NCBI RefSeq assembly: GCF_002567005.1
Contig: NZ_NUZU01000007.1
Span: forward strand, 1 to 61,411
Direction of reading: 5' to 3'
Origin: Bacillus sp. AFS073361
Lineage (GTDB): Bacteria > Bacillota > Bacilli > Bacillales > Cytobacillaceae
Length of the DNA: 61,411 nucleotides
The translations under genes were made by a program, and so were the position numbers. The notes below the pieces were generated by a model. The model was not told the origin of the DNA, did no database searches, and saw only the letters and a program-made list of their open reading frames with translations. This document shows positions 53,041-61,411 of this stretch, piece after piece (the stretch's first letter is position 1; the number at the start of each line of letters is the position of its first letter).

Positions 53041-53997
53041 ATGTCTAATCTCACAGAAACATTAACTGAGGCGGAAAAGTTAGAACAATTTATGATGCGC
53101 ATCGAAGCGGGGGAGAAGATCGAAGTAGACGATTGGATGCCTGATGAATATAGAACAGCACTTATTAAATTAATTTCGATGCATGGAATGAGCGAAATTA
53201 TGGGAGCGCTGCCGGAAAAAGAATGGGTACCGAAAGCACCTTCTCTTCGTCGGAAACTCGGTATCATGGCAAAAGTTCAGGATGAAATGGGACACGGCCA
53301 ATTATTGCTGCGTGTAGCAGAAGACTTGTTAAAGCCTTACGGAAAAACAAGAGGCGACTTAATGGAAGACTTATTTCAAGGGAAGCTTAAGTTTCACAAT
53401 GTGTTTCATATGCCAGCACCAACTTGGGGAGATGCAGGATTAATCGGCTGGCTTGTAGACGGAGCGGCAATCATCACTCAAACGGATATGTTAGGCGCTT
53501 CCTACGGCCCATATGCAAGAGCACTCCATCGCATTTGTGCAGAAGAAGTGTTCCATGCTCAGCATGGTGAATCCATCATCATTGCTCTGGCGGAAGGAAC
53601 AGAAGAGCAAAAAGCCATGATTCAAGAGGCGCTAAACCGTTGGTGGGAGGCTTTGCTCATATTCTTTGGACCTGCCAGCAGCACTACGATGGGCAGCTCG
53701 AAACAAGATGTAACCATTAAATACAAGATTCGTACAAAAAACAATGAAGAACTACGTCAAGCCTTTTTTACGAAATATATTCCGCGAATTTTATCATTAG
53801 GTTTAACGATTCCGGACCCGACACTCCATTATGATGAGGAAAAGCAACAGTGGGTATATGAACAGCCGAATTGGGATGAGTTAAAGAAAATCAGCAAAAA
53901 CCAAGGTCCGCGATCTCAAGCTCGTCTGAACCTTCGCCGGAAATCCTACGAAAGTAACGCTTGGGTACGAGAAGCATTAAGTGCAGCGATTCGCTGA
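53041..53997 (+). CDS. paaA: Phenylacetyl-CoA epoxidase, catalytic subunit PaaA
   Basis: 318 residues. The di-iron subunit epoxidises the ring of phenylacetyl-CoA. Iron-binding carboxylate and His helices are visible: KVQDEMGHGQLLLRVAEDL (ExxH) and RICAEEVFHAQHGESII (ExxH). Also conserved are MHGMSEIMGALPEKEWVPKAPSLRRKLG and WLVDGAAIITQTDMLGASYGPYARAL. The start is ATG behind AAGGGAGGGAATAGACG. Confidence 0.95.
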   Translation: MSNLTETLTEAEKLEQFMMRIEAGEKIEVDDWMPDEYRTALIKLISMHGMSEIMGALPEKEWVPKAPSLRRKLGIMAKVQDEMGHGQLLLRVAEDLLKPYGKTRGDLMEDLFQGKLKFHNVFHMPAPTWGDAGLIGWLVDGAAIITQTDMLGASYGPYARALHRICAEEVFHAQHGESIIIALAEGTEEQKAMIQEALNRWWEALLIFFGPASSTTMGSSKQDVTIKYKIRTKNNEELRQAFFTKYIPRILSLGLTIPDPTLHYDEEKQQWVYEQPNWDELKKISKNQGPRSQARLNLRRKSYESNAWVREALSAAIR

Positions 53998-54022
53998 GAA
54001 GCAGAAGGGGGTAGATGGAAAA

Positions 54023-54376
54023 ATGGAAAATAACAAGAAAACATTTTATCAAGAATATGAAGTGTTTAGTAAACGTACACCTAGCTCTGCGTTCCAGCAT
54101 CAGTTCAGCTTGCTTGCACCAAACGCAGAAATGGCTTTGATTATGGCTCAAGAAAATTTTATGCGCCGTGAACCGGTTGCTGACATTTGGGTGGTTAACA
54201 GATCAGACATTCGAGCGTTAGCTCCAGAAGAAAAGCAAATATTAAAACGTTTAGATAATAAAGACTACCGTACAACTAAAGGATACGGATATTTAAAGAA
54301 AAAATGGCGTCATTACGAACAGAAGATGTTTGATGAAAAAGAGATTTTGTCGTGGGCAGGGGGAAAAGACAAATGA
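54023..54376 (+). CDS. paaB: Phenylacetyl-CoA epoxidase subunit PaaB
   Basis: 117 residues with start ATG 54023 behind GAAGGGGGTAGATGG. It has the PaaB pattern YEVFSKRTPSSAFQHQFSLLAPNAEMALIMAQENFMRREPVADIWVVNRSDIRAL. It bridges the PaaA/PaaC heterodimers of the epoxidase complex. It is slightly longer than the 95-residue E. coli protein because of the basic C-terminal extension. The stop overlaps the paaC start (ATGA). Confidence 0.92.
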   Translation: MENNKKTFYQEYEVFSKRTPSSAFQHQFSLLAPNAEMALIMAQENFMRREPVADIWVVNRSDIRALAPEEKQILKRLDNKDYRTTKGYGYLKKKWRHYEQKMFDEKEILSWAGGKDK

Positions 54377-55185
54377 GTGAAGCAGCAAAAACATTAAGCC
54401 CAGAATATAAAGAGGCTTTGGTTGAATTATTATTTCAGCTGGCAGATGATGATTTCTTTTTTGCTTACCGTGGTTCTGAATGGCTTGGATTAGCTCCGCA
54501 TATTGAAGAGGATGTGGCATCTTCCTCCATCAGCCAGGACAGCATGGGGCATGCGGCAATGTTCTATACTTTGTTGGAAGAATTAGGATTAGGGAAAGCA
54601 GACGATCTAGCGCATGCTCGTCCTGCGCATGAAAGAAAGAATAGTATTTTAGTAGAACGCTTAAACGGCCCGGGTAATTATATGGAAGATGCACAATATG
54701 ATTGGGCTTACGCGGTAGTAAGAAACTGTTTCTACACACTAGCGAAGAAAGTGAAAATAGACTCGCTAAAACAAAGCACATACGGTCCGCTGGCAGAAGT
54801 AGCGGTGAAAGTAAATATGGAACTTTACTATCACTTGCTTCATTGGAAAACTTGGTTTGTTCAGCTTTTAAGTACAACAGAAGATGCGAAAGAGCGAATG
54901 ATCCAAGCAATGGACAAAGTAATGAGTGACTTTGATGATGTATTTTCATTAGGAAGTCATGCTGAACAAATGAAACAGTTTGGCTTGATTGAAGAAGAAA
55001 GCGTTTTAAAAGAAAAATGGACTGTTGCCCTTGCTAATATATTTGAATCGCTAGATTTAGAAATTCCTAGAAAAGTAAATCCTCAAAGCCAAAATGGACG
55101 CAACGGAGAACACACAAAAGAATTAGATGACGCGTTATCAACACTCGGTGAAGTATACAAACTCGATCCTGTTGCGCCTTGGTAA
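54373..55185 (+). CDS. paaC: Phenylacetyl-CoA epoxidase structural subunit PaaC
   Basis: 270 residues, start ATG 54373 overlapping the paaB stop, behind AGGGGGAAAAGACA. It is a ferritin-like fold related to PaaA but without a full iron site: ALVELLFQLADDDFFFAYRGSEWLGLAPHIEEDVASSSISQDSMGHAAMFYTLLEELG and MELYYHLLHWKTWFVQL. It is required for substrate binding and stability of PaaA. Confidence 0.92.
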   Translation: MSEAAKTLSPEYKEALVELLFQLADDDFFFAYRGSEWLGLAPHIEEDVASSSISQDSMGHAAMFYTLLEELGLGKADDLAHARPAHERKNSILVERLNGPGNYMEDAQYDWAYAVVRNCFYTLAKKVKIDSLKQSTYGPLAEVAVKVNMELYYHLLHWKTWFVQLLSTTEDAKERMIQAMDKVMSDFDDVFSLGSHAEQMKQFGLIEEESVLKEKWTVALANIFESLDLEIPRKVNPQSQNGRNGEHTKELDDALSTLGEVYKLDPVAPW

Positions 55186-55209
55186 TCACTCAGAAAAGAG
55201 GTGTAAATA

Positions 55210-55710
55210 ATGATAGCACCCTTGCAGATAACACAGGAAGACGTGTTAAGCATATTGGAAAATGTAAAAGATCCTGAGATTGATACAGTAAGTATAATTG
55301 ATTTAGGAATGGTGGAAGAAGTTTCTATCCAAAACAGTGCTATATCGATTAAAATATTGCCGACCTTTTTAGGCTGTCCGGCTTTAGAGTTTATTAAAAA
55401 CAATATTGTTTCTGCGGTGAAAGGGCTTCCGGCTGTTGAAGAAGTTTCGGTGGAGTTTGTTCAATCCCCGCCATGGACATCAGACCGTATCACGGAAAAA
55501 GGACAACAGGGGCTAAAGGCGTTCGGAATAGCCCCTCCTCCAAAACGGATGGAGGAAGACGGCTCCTGGCACGTAGACTGTCCGTACTGTGGATCTACTT
55601 ATGTAACATTGGAAAATATCTTTGGCCCAACAGCATGTAGAAGCATTTTGTATTGCAAAAGCTGCAAAAACCCATTTGAGGCAATGAAGCCGATTTCAAA
55701 TTTAATGTAA
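55210..55710 (+). CDS. paaD: PaaD, MIP18-family protein of the phenylacetyl-CoA epoxidase system
   Basis: 166 residues. The N-terminal MIP18 domain (about 8-100) contains VLSILENVKDPEIDTVSIIDLGMVEEV and LPTFLGCPALEFI. The C-terminal zinc-ribbon-like part contains CPYCGS, GPTACRS and CKSCKNPFE. PaaD is thought to insert or mature iron in the epoxidase complex. The start is ATG behind AAGAGGTGTAAATA, 24 bases after paaC. Confidence 0.92.
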   Translation: MIAPLQITQEDVLSILENVKDPEIDTVSIIDLGMVEEVSIQNSAISIKILPTFLGCPALEFIKNNIVSAVKGLPAVEEVSVEFVQSPPWTSDRITEKGQQGLKAFGIAPPPKRMEEDGSWHVDCPYCGSTYVTLENIFGPTACRSILYCKSCKNPFEAMKPISNLM

Positions 55711-55725
55711 AGCGAGGATACAACC

Positions 55726-56031
55726 ATGGTGAAAATGATTGCATTATATAAACATCCTGAAAACAAAGAAGCATTTGACGAGCATTACTTTAATGTTCAC
55801 GGTCCTATTACAGAGAAGATTCCCGGCCTTCGTAAAATGGAAGTAACCAAAATCACCGGCTCTCCTATGGGGGGAGAAGGAGAGTATTACTTAATGTGTG
55901 AAATGTACTACGACGATTATGAAGCCCTTAAGCAAGGCATGCGTTCTGTAGAGGGCAAGGCTTCTGGGAAAGATTTAATGGGCTTTGCTGGAGAACTTGT
56001 AACATTAATGATAGGTGAAGAAGTGAAATGA
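55726..56031 (+). CDS. EthD-family protein in the position of paaE
   Basis: 101 residues of the EthD/ferredoxin-like fold: VKMIALYKHPENKEAFDEHYFNVHGPITEKIPGLRKMEVTKITGSPMG, with the family F...YF...H.P....PGL pattern. Stand-alone EthD proteins occur in several aromatic-ring oxygenase loci but have no firm biochemical role. It lies 15 bases after paaD and its stop overlaps the paaF start. In many Gram-negative clusters this spot holds the reductase PaaE, which is missing here. Confidence 0.8.
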   Translation: MVKMIALYKHPENKEAFDEHYFNVHGPITEKIPGLRKMEVTKITGSPMGGEGEYYLMCEMYYDDYEALKQGMRSVEGKASGKDLMGFAGELVTLMIGEEVK

Positions 56032-56804
56032 TTAGTTTCCAATTTATCGAAACTTCCATTATAGACGGGGTAGGGTTAATTGAACTAAACCGCCCTAAGC
56101 AATACAATGCATTAAACCGCAGAATGGTAAGAGAAATTGTCGAAGCGATGGAATCATTTGATCAGCAGGATGAAGTGGTCACGATATTAATTACCGGAAA
56201 AGGACGTGCTTTTTCAGCCGGTGCTGATATTGATGAAATGGCAAATGATGATTCAATTCGTTTAGAGCTGTTAAATCAGTTTGCAGATTGGGATCGTTTA
56301 GGTCTTATCAAAAAACCGATAATTGGCGCGGTGAAAGGATTTGTGTTGGGTGGGGGTTTTGAGCTAGCGCTTTGCTGCGACCTGTTAATTGCAGCAAGCG
56401 GTACTGAATTTTCATTTCCAGAAGTCAATATTGGTGTAATGCCAGGAGCCGGAGGCACCCAGCGTTTAACGAAGCTGGTTGGAAGAACAAAAGCACTGGA
56501 ATGGCTTTTGACGGGGGATAGAATTTCGGTAGAACAAGCGCAGGAGCACGGAATCGTTAATCGGATTGTGGCTGAAGAACTATTGATGGAAGAAGCAATG
56601 AAGTTTGCCAATAAGCTAGCAAAACAACCTCCTTTATCATTGCGACTTATTAAAGATTCGGTAAATAAAGCGGTGGACCATTCCTTATACGAAGGGATGC
56701 AGTATGAACGAAAGAATTTTTACTTATTGTTCTCTTCACAAGATCAAAAAGAAGGAATGCAGGCTTTCATAGAAAGAAGAAAACCGCACTTCAATGGAAG
56801 ATAA
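56028..56804 (+). CDS. paaF: Enoyl-CoA hydratase PaaF
   Basis: 258-residue crotonase: LIELNRPKQYNALNRRMV, GRAFSAGADIDEM (oxyanion hole), KPIIGAVKGFVLGGGFELALCCDLLIAASGTEFSFPEVNIGVMPGAGGTQRLTKLVGRTKALEWLLTGDR, with the catalytic Glu residues of a hydratase (FPEVNIG). It probably hydrates 2,3-dehydroadipyl-CoA. The ATG overlaps the preceding stop (ATGA). Confidence 0.85.
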   Translation: MISFQFIETSIIDGVGLIELNRPKQYNALNRRMVREIVEAMESFDQQDEVVTILITGKGRAFSAGADIDEMANDDSIRLELLNQFADWDRLGLIKKPIIGAVKGFVLGGGFELALCCDLLIAASGTEFSFPEVNIGVMPGAGGTQRLTKLVGRTKALEWLLTGDRISVEQAQEHGIVNRIVAEELLMEEAMKFANKLAKQPPLSLRLIKDSVNKAVDHSLYEGMQYERKNFYLLFSSQDQKEGMQAFIERRKPHFNGR

Positions 56805-56819
56805 GGAGGCGGAAGAGAT

Positions 56820-57593
56820 ATGTTTGAAACGATTCGCTACAATGTGCAAGATGGCGTAGCTTGGCTGCGATTGAATAGACCGGATAAGCTGAATGCTTTT
56901 ATCGCTCAAATGAATCGCGAAATAAAAGAGGCGGTAAGAGAAGCATCCTTAGATGAAACCGTGCGATGTATTGTCATAACTGGTGAAGGGCGTGCGTTTT
57001 GCTCCGGACAAGACTTAGCGGAAGTTAATGAAGAAATGGACCATGGCCAAGTTCTCAGAGATCATTACGGCCCGATGGTGAAGCAAATTGTGAAATGTGA
57101 GAAGCCTATTATTGCCGCTGTAAATGGTGTAGCAGCAGGGGCTGGATTTAGTTTAGCACTTGCTTGCGATTTTAGAATAGCTTCAGAAAAGGCAAGCTTT
57201 CTTAATGCCTTCATCCATGTCGGATTAATTCCAGATTCAGGTAATATTTACTTCCTTTCTAAATTAATCGGAAGCGCAAAAGCGGCAGAGCTATCTATCT
57301 TGGGAGAAAAGGTTAGTGCTGAGAAGGCTTTTGACCTCGGGCTAGTGACAAAAGTGATTCCGATGGATACATGGGAACAAGAAGTCGAGGAGTTTGCTGT
57401 GAAACTTGCACAAATGCCGACGAAAGCAATCGGCTTAATCAAACGTTATTTAACCTTGGCTAACAACCTTTCTTTTGACTCTTTTTTAGAGAAAGAAGCG
57501 GAAGGTCAACGTATTGCAGGATTAACACAAGATTCTCGTGAAGGTGTTAACGCATTTTTAGAAAAACGCAAACCTGTTTTTACAGGAAAATAA
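56820..57593 (+). CDS. paaG: 1,2-epoxyphenylacetyl-CoA isomerase PaaG
   Basis: 257-residue crotonase: WLRLNRPDKLNAF, GRAFCSGQDLAEV, KPIIAAVNGVAAGAGFSLALACDFRIASEKASFLNAFIHVGLIPDSGNIYFLSKLIGSAKAAELSILGEKVSAEKAFDLGLV. The GLIPDSG segment (Asp in the Glu region, no EVNIG) is typical of PaaG, which turns the ring epoxide into oxepin-CoA. It lies 15 bases after paaF. Confidence 0.87.
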   Translation: MFETIRYNVQDGVAWLRLNRPDKLNAFIAQMNREIKEAVREASLDETVRCIVITGEGRAFCSGQDLAEVNEEMDHGQVLRDHYGPMVKQIVKCEKPIIAAVNGVAAGAGFSLALACDFRIASEKASFLNAFIHVGLIPDSGNIYFLSKLIGSAKAAELSILGEKVSAEKAFDLGLVTKVIPMDTWEQEVEEFAVKLAQMPTKAIGLIKRYLTLANNLSFDSFLEKEAEGQRIAGLTQDSREGVNAFLEKRKPVFTGK

Positions 57594-57608
57594 AAGGAGT
57601 GGGATAAT

Positions 57609-59126
57609 ATGACAACAGTTCAAGAAATCAAAACAGAAAAACCTACTATGAAACGTGAATTCTACCATTTAATCATCAATGGCGAAAAGGTAGAAAGCAG
57701 CAACGGCGCTACGTTTAAAACATATAATCCTGCTACTGGCGAAGTCATTGCGGAAGTAGCAAAAGCGTCAAAAGAAGATACAGAAAAAGCCATTCAAGCC
57801 GCTCGCAATGCCTTTGATTTTGGCAAATGGAAAAAATCACCGGTTAATAAACGTTCTCGTGTGTTAAATAAAATCGCTTCGATCATGCGTTCAAGATTTA
57901 ATGAATTAGTAGAGTTAGAGATTTTAGATACTGGCAAATCTTTGCATGCCGCACAAGGTCAAGTGATGCAGGCAATTGAAGACTTCGAATTTTATGCAGG
58001 TGCCATCGTAGGACATGGCGGTACGGTGAACCCTCTGCCAGGACAATTCCACAACTATACTGAAAAAGAACCTGTGGGTGTTTGCGCGCAGATCATTCCT
58101 TGGAATTACCCATTAATGATGGCTGCATGGAAGATTGCTCCTGCCATCGCTGTCGGATGTTCAGTTGTTGTAAAGCCTGCTAGTTTAACACCGCTTACAG
58201 CTATTATTCTTGGAGAAATTTGTTTTGAGGCGGGAGTACCTGAAGGAGTCGTGAATATCGTTCCAGGTTCAGGTGCAGAAGTTGGAAACTACTTAGTGGA
58301 GCATCCACAAGTGGATAAAGTAGCCTTCACTGGTTCTACACCAATCGGTAAAGATATCATGGCAAGAGCGTCACAAACGTTAAAGCGTGTTACATTAGAG
58401 TTAGGCGGTAAATCTCCTAATATCGTATTTGACGATGCTGATATCGATGCAGCGGTAGACGGTTCTTTATACGGTATTTTCTACAATACAGGTCAGTCAT
58501 GTGAAGCCCGCTCACGTTTATACGTACACGAAGACATTTATGAAGAATTTGTAAGTAAATTTGTTGAAAAGACAAAGAAATTGAAATTAGGAAATCCATT
58601 TGACAAAGAAACACATGTTGGTGCGATTATTGATCAAGGCCAATGGGATGTAGTAGATGGTTATGTGAAATCTGCCATTGAAGAAGGGGCAGAGATTTTG
58701 GCCGGCGGTAAAGGGGCAAAAGTCGAAGGCTTTGAAAATGGATTCTGGTACGAGCCAACTGTTATTGCAAATGTTAATCATGACATGAAAGTAGTTAAGG
58801 AAGAAATTTTTGGACCAGTTGTCGTGATCATGAAATTTAAAGATGAAAAAGAAGCCATCAAATTAGCTAATGATACTGAATTTGGGCTAGGTTCAGCTGT
58901 TTGGTCGAAAGACGGAGCACGTGCTACTCGTGTAGCAAATCAAATTCAAGCTGGTATCGTAATGGTGAACTGTCCGTTCTCAGCCATGCCTGGAACACCA
59001 TTTGGCGGTTATAAACAATCCGGTTTTGGCCGTGAGCTATGCATTGAGACGCTTGATCTATATACGGAAACAAAAAGCATTATTTCGTACTATGGCAGCC
59101 GTCCGTTAAATCCATTTGGTGTGTAA
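57609..59126 (+). CDS. NAD(P)+-dependent aldehyde dehydrogenase of the paa cluster
   Basis: 505 residues with the full ALDH fold: PWNYPLMMAAWKIAPAIAVGC, FTGSTPIGKDI, catalytic Glu264 in LELGGKSPN, nucleophile Cys298 in NTGQSCEARSR, KEEIFGPVV. It lacks the MaoC-type hydratase domain of PaaZ. The position suggests oxidation of the semialdehyde from oxepin-CoA ring opening (PacL-like role) with the hydratase encoded elsewhere. Equally, it could be a phenylacetaldehyde dehydrogenase feeding phenylacetate. The N-terminal 15 residues are outside the conserved fold. The start is ATG behind AAAGGAGTGGGATAAT. Confidence 0.88.
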   Translation: MTTVQEIKTEKPTMKREFYHLIINGEKVESSNGATFKTYNPATGEVIAEVAKASKEDTEKAIQAARNAFDFGKWKKSPVNKRSRVLNKIASIMRSRFNELVELEILDTGKSLHAAQGQVMQAIEDFEFYAGAIVGHGGTVNPLPGQFHNYTEKEPVGVCAQIIPWNYPLMMAAWKIAPAIAVGCSVVVKPASLTPLTAIILGEICFEAGVPEGVVNIVPGSGAEVGNYLVEHPQVDKVAFTGSTPIGKDIMARASQTLKRVTLELGGKSPNIVFDDADIDAAVDGSLYGIFYNTGQSCEARSRLYVHEDIYEEFVSKFVEKTKKLKLGNPFDKETHVGAIIDQGQWDVVDGYVKSAIEEGAEILAGGKGAKVEGFENGFWYEPTVIANVNHDMKVVKEEIFGPVVVIMKFKDEKEAIKLANDTEFGLGSAVWSKDGARATRVANQIQAGIVMVNCPFSAMPGTPFGGYKQSGFGRELCIETLDLYTETKSIISYYGSRPLNPFGV

Positions 59127-59133
59127 TTCTATG

Positions 59134-59176
59134 ATGAGTACGGATAAAGCTCCTAATGAGTTTTATTCGTACTCAT
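59134..59176 (+). terminator. Hairpin inside the paa operon between the ALDH gene and paaH
   Basis: ATGAGTACG-g-ATAAA pairs with TTTAT-t-CGTACTCAT, a 15-position stem. There is no strong T-run, so it may be a partial terminator or an mRNA-stability/processing element rather than an operon end. Confidence 0.5.
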
Positions 59177-59210
59177 TTGCATAATAGTGTGTTGAATAAG
59201 GAGGACAACG

Positions 59211-60086
59211 ATGATTAATAACATTGTAGTAGTAGGTTCGGGTGTAATGGGAAGAGGAATTGCCTATGTAGGAGCAGTCGGCGGATACTCGGTTACATTA
59301 GTGGATGTGAATGAAGCGGCATTAGAAAATGCCAAAAAGGAATTGAACAGCATTTTTGAAAAAGGATTATCCCGCGGGAAAATATCTGCTGAAACGGTAG
59401 AATTGTCCAAGAGAAATCTTTACTATGCTACTAATTTACAAGAAGCGGCCAGTGAAGCGGATTTAGTGATTGAGGCGGTTCCTGAGAAAGCTGAAATCAA
59501 AAAAGCGGTATTTGAAACGATTGAAAAATATGCACCAGCTCATTGTTTCTTTGCGACAAACACTTCAACAATGAGTCCTACGGAAATTGCTTCATACGGA
59601 AACCGTACGGAAAAAACAATAGCGATGCACTTCTTTAATCCGGTTCATAAAATGCCGCTTGTAGAAATTATTCGCGGCTTGGAAACAAGTGATGAAACAG
59701 CACAAGTGATTAAAGAAGTGGCGGAAAAGATGGGAAAAGAAACAGTTGTCATTAATGAGTTCCCTGGATTTGTCACAAGCCGTATTAGCGCCTTGGTCGG
59801 TAATGAAGCTTTTTACATGCTTCAAGAAGGGCTGGGTACACCTGAGGAGATTGATAAAGCCATTAAACTGGGATTGAACTACCCAATGGGTCCTTTTGAA
59901 CTTGTAGACTTGGTAGGATTAGATGCCCGATTAAATAATTTAAAGTATTTGCATGAGAAGCTTGGTGAAAAATATCGTCCGGCTCCGTTATTAGAGCAAT
60001 ATGTGAAGGCAGGACGTTTAGGTCGAAAATCAGGCAAGGGAGTATATGATTATACTACCAAAGAAAAAGAGGCGGTTAAAAAATGA
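59211..60086 (+). CDS. paaH: 3-hydroxyacyl-CoA dehydrogenase PaaH
   Basis: 291 residues. The NAD-binding N-terminus is VVVGSGVMGRGIAYVGAVGGYSVTLVD (GxGxMG). Then follow FFATNTSTMSPTEIA, the catalytic His region MHFFNPVHKMPLVEII, and a C-terminal helical domain with GLNYPMGPFELVDLVGLD and GRLGRKSGKGVYDY. It oxidises 3-hydroxyadipyl-CoA to 3-oxoadipyl-CoA. The start is ATG behind AAGGAGGACAACG. The stop overlaps the paaJ start (ATGA). Confidence 0.9.
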   Translation: MINNIVVVGSGVMGRGIAYVGAVGGYSVTLVDVNEAALENAKKELNSIFEKGLSRGKISAETVELSKRNLYYATNLQEAASEADLVIEAVPEKAEIKKAVFETIEKYAPAHCFFATNTSTMSPTEIASYGNRTEKTIAMHFFNPVHKMPLVEIIRGLETSDETAQVIKEVAEKMGKETVVINEFPGFVTSRISALVGNEAFYMLQEGLGTPEEIDKAIKLGLNYPMGPFELVDLVGLDARLNNLKYLHEKLGEKYRPAPLLEQYVKAGRLGRKSGKGVYDYTTKEKEAVKK

Positions 60087-61288
60087 GAGAAGTTGTAATC
60101 GTAGATGCTGTTCGAACACCAATTGGCAGATATAACGGAGCATTAAAAAGTGTACGTCCAGATGACTTAGGTGCGGTTGTCATCAAGGCGCTTGTAGAAC
60201 GTAATCCAGCTCTTCCAGCTGATGAAATTGAAGAAGTAATCTTTGGAAACGCAAACCAGGCAGGGGAAGATAATCGTAACGTAGCCAGAATGTCGGCTTT
60301 ACTGGCAGGTCTTCCTGTTAGCGTTGCGGGTACAACAGTGAACCGTTTGTGCGGTTCTGGATTAGATGCTGTCATGTATGCAGCGAGAGCGATTGCGATT
60401 GGAGAAGGGGACATTTACATTGCCGGCGGAACGGAAAGTATGACACGTGCGCCTTTCGTTATGGCAAAGCCTGATAAAGAATTCCCTCGCGGTGGTATGG
60501 AGCTTCAGGACACGACGATTGGCTGGCGCTTCACAAACAAAAAGTTAGAAGAAATGTACGGCGTAGACACAATGCCGAAAACAGCTGAAAATGTAGCTCA
60601 GCGCTTTAATGTTTCGCGGAGTGATCAGGATCAGTTCGCTATTGAGAGTCAGCAGCGAGCGAAAAAAGCGATGGAAGAAAATCGTTTTGCAGAAGAGATT
60701 GTCCCTGTCGTATTTAAAGATCGAAAAGGAAATGAAATTGTTGTCGATACGGATGAGCATCCTCGTCCAGATACAACATTAGATAAACTGGGAAAATTAA
60801 AGCCTCTGTTTGAAGGAGGCACGGTTACTGCGGGTAATGCTTCAGGTGTCAATGACGGAGCATCAGCGTTATTGATCATGAGTGCCGATAAGGCGAAGGA
60901 ATTAGGATTAAAGCCTTTAGTGAAGTATGTAGTAGGAGCGACAGCAGGATTAGAGCCGGCTATCATGGGATTAGGACCGATTTTTGCTACAAGAAAAGCG
61001 CTGCAGCGTTCTAATCTAACGGTAGAGGATCTCGGATTAATTGAATTGAATGAGGCATTTGCTTCTCAATCTTTGGAATGCATCCGTCAATTGGAACTGG
61101 ATACAACTAAAGTGAATGTAAACGGAGGGGCGATTGCGTTTGGCCATCCGCTTGGGGCAAGCGGAGCCCGTATCTTAACAACCCTTATATACGAAATGAA
61201 GAAACGTGATGAAAAATACGGCCTTGCGACGATGTGTGTTGGTGTTGGGCAAGGAATAGCGGCAATCGTAGAGAATGTAACAGAATAA
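60083..61288 (+). CDS. paaJ: Acetyl-CoA acyltransferase / 3-oxoadipyl-CoA thiolase PaaJ
   Basis: 401 residues. The nucleophile is C90 in [19 protein letters not shown], then [12 protein letters not shown], the catalytic His in [19 protein letters not shown] and second Cys in [10 protein letters not shown]. It cleaves 3-oxoadipyl-CoA and 2,3-didehydro-3-oxosuberyl-CoA, giving acetyl-CoA and succinyl-CoA. A terminator follows at 61297, closing the operon. Confidence 0.9.
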   Translation: MREVVIVDAVRTPIGRYNGALKSVRPDDLGAVVIKALVERNPALPADEIEEVIFGNANQAGEDNRNVARMSALLAGLPVSVAGTTVNRLCGSGLDAVMYAARAIAIGEGDIYIAGGTESMTRAPFVMAKPDKEFPRGGMELQDTTIGWRFTNKKLEEMYGVDTMPKTAENVAQRFNVSRSDQDQFAIESQQRAKKAMEENRFAEEIVPVVFKDRKGNEIVVDTDEHPRPDTTLDKLGKLKPLFEGGTVTAGNASGVNDGASALLIMSADKAKELGLKPLVKYVVGATAGLEPAIMGLGPIFATRKALQRSNLTVEDLGLIELNEAFASQSLECIRQLELDTTKVNVNGGAIAFGHPLGASGARILTTLIYEMKKRDEKYGLATMCVGVGQGIAAIVENVTE

Positions 61289-61296
61289 CGGGAGGG

Positions 61297-61332
61297 CCCT
61301 TATTTGACGACATGCCAAGTAAGGGTTTTTTT
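61297..61332 (+). terminator. Terminator of the paa operon
   Basis: CCCTTATTTG pairs with CAAGTAAGGG (one T-G), 9-base loop, then seven T. Confidence 0.88.
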
Positions 61333-61369
61333 ACAAATAGGCTGTGTTAAAGATTAATGTTGTTTTTTG

Positions 61370-61411
61370 CGCTCTGTTGACCTTCGTTCCAGGCACGAAG
61401 ACTCCTGCGGG
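61370..61411. repeat. Start of a probable dispersed Bacillus repeat, cut by the window end
   Basis: The last bases include CGAAGACTCCTGCGGG. ACTCCTGCGGG is, from memory, the beginning of a short GC-rich repeat common in intergenic regions of Bacillaceae genomes. Only one partial copy is visible here, so this rests on recognition, not on repetition within the window. Confidence 0.35.

Noticed and set aside
54530..54949. 139-codon minus-strand frame inside paaC
   Set aside because: paaC is certain from its sequence and operon position. The antisense frame has no motif or start signal.

Overview
The window is about 61.4 kb of AT-rich, gene-dense DNA, nearly all of it coding on the + strand. It most likely comes from the chromosome of an aerobic endospore-forming member of the Bacillaceae. 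The grounds are a spore germinant receptor operon (ger), AGGAGG-type ribosome sites with frequent TTG/GTG starts, a Bacillus-type aco operon with AcoR, a yobV/yobU-like pair, a nagZ/namZ wall-recycling trio, cre-like sites and a TPP riboswitch before thiC. The genus cannot be fixed by reading alone.

Layout. 1-1151: 3' end of a large SF1 helicase/nuclease gene, broken by a one-base frameshift. 1510-2691: methyltransferase. 2975-9328: a PQQ island: lipoprotein quinohemoprotein alcohol dehydrogenase, a small secreted protein, then pqqA (23 codons), a small membrane protein, and pqqB, C, D, E. pqqB has no ATG/GTG/TTG before its conserved N-terminus and probably starts at ATT. 9398-17927: mixed housekeeping genes (DUF1232, MFS, old yellow enzyme, YobV/YobU, alarmone hydrolase, MazG-like, metallo-hydrolase). 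18312-22581: DUF2294 protein, then a NIF3-like protein with an SsuA/TauA-type ABC transporter, lying behind a strong hairpin. 22737-24750: MarR regulator with its own operator-promoter, CBS protein, small alarmone synthetase. 24957-31993: acetoin dehydrogenase operon acoABCL with a sigma-54 promoter, followed by acoR with a sigma-A promoter overlapped by a cre site. 32421-37555: secreted serine hydrolase, NagZ and NamZ. 37892-43936: orphan HlyD-like adaptor, riboswitch-controlled thiC, phage-Gp49-like protein, YerD-like glutamate synthase. 44108-47383: hutH behind an attenuator-like hairpin, plus an amino acid permease. 47720-51369: gerB-gerA-gerC. 51620-61288: phenylacetate degradation cluster paaK, paaABCD, EthD, paaF, paaG, aldehyde dehydrogenase, paaH, paaJ.

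The most unusual part is the PQQ island: a complete cofactor pathway next to a dehydrogenase that can use it, in a Gram-positive spore former. The dehydrogenase carries a D-Y-D active-site motif of the kind found in lanthanide-dependent enzymes, together with an acidic Glu-to-Asp change at another metal ligand. The inferred logic is that PqqA is crosslinked by PqqE with PqqD and processed through PqqB and PqqC to PQQ. The membrane-anchored dehydrogenase then passes electrons through its own c-type heme to the respiratory chain. The aco, hut and paa operons point to a versatile soil heterotroph under carbon catabolite control.
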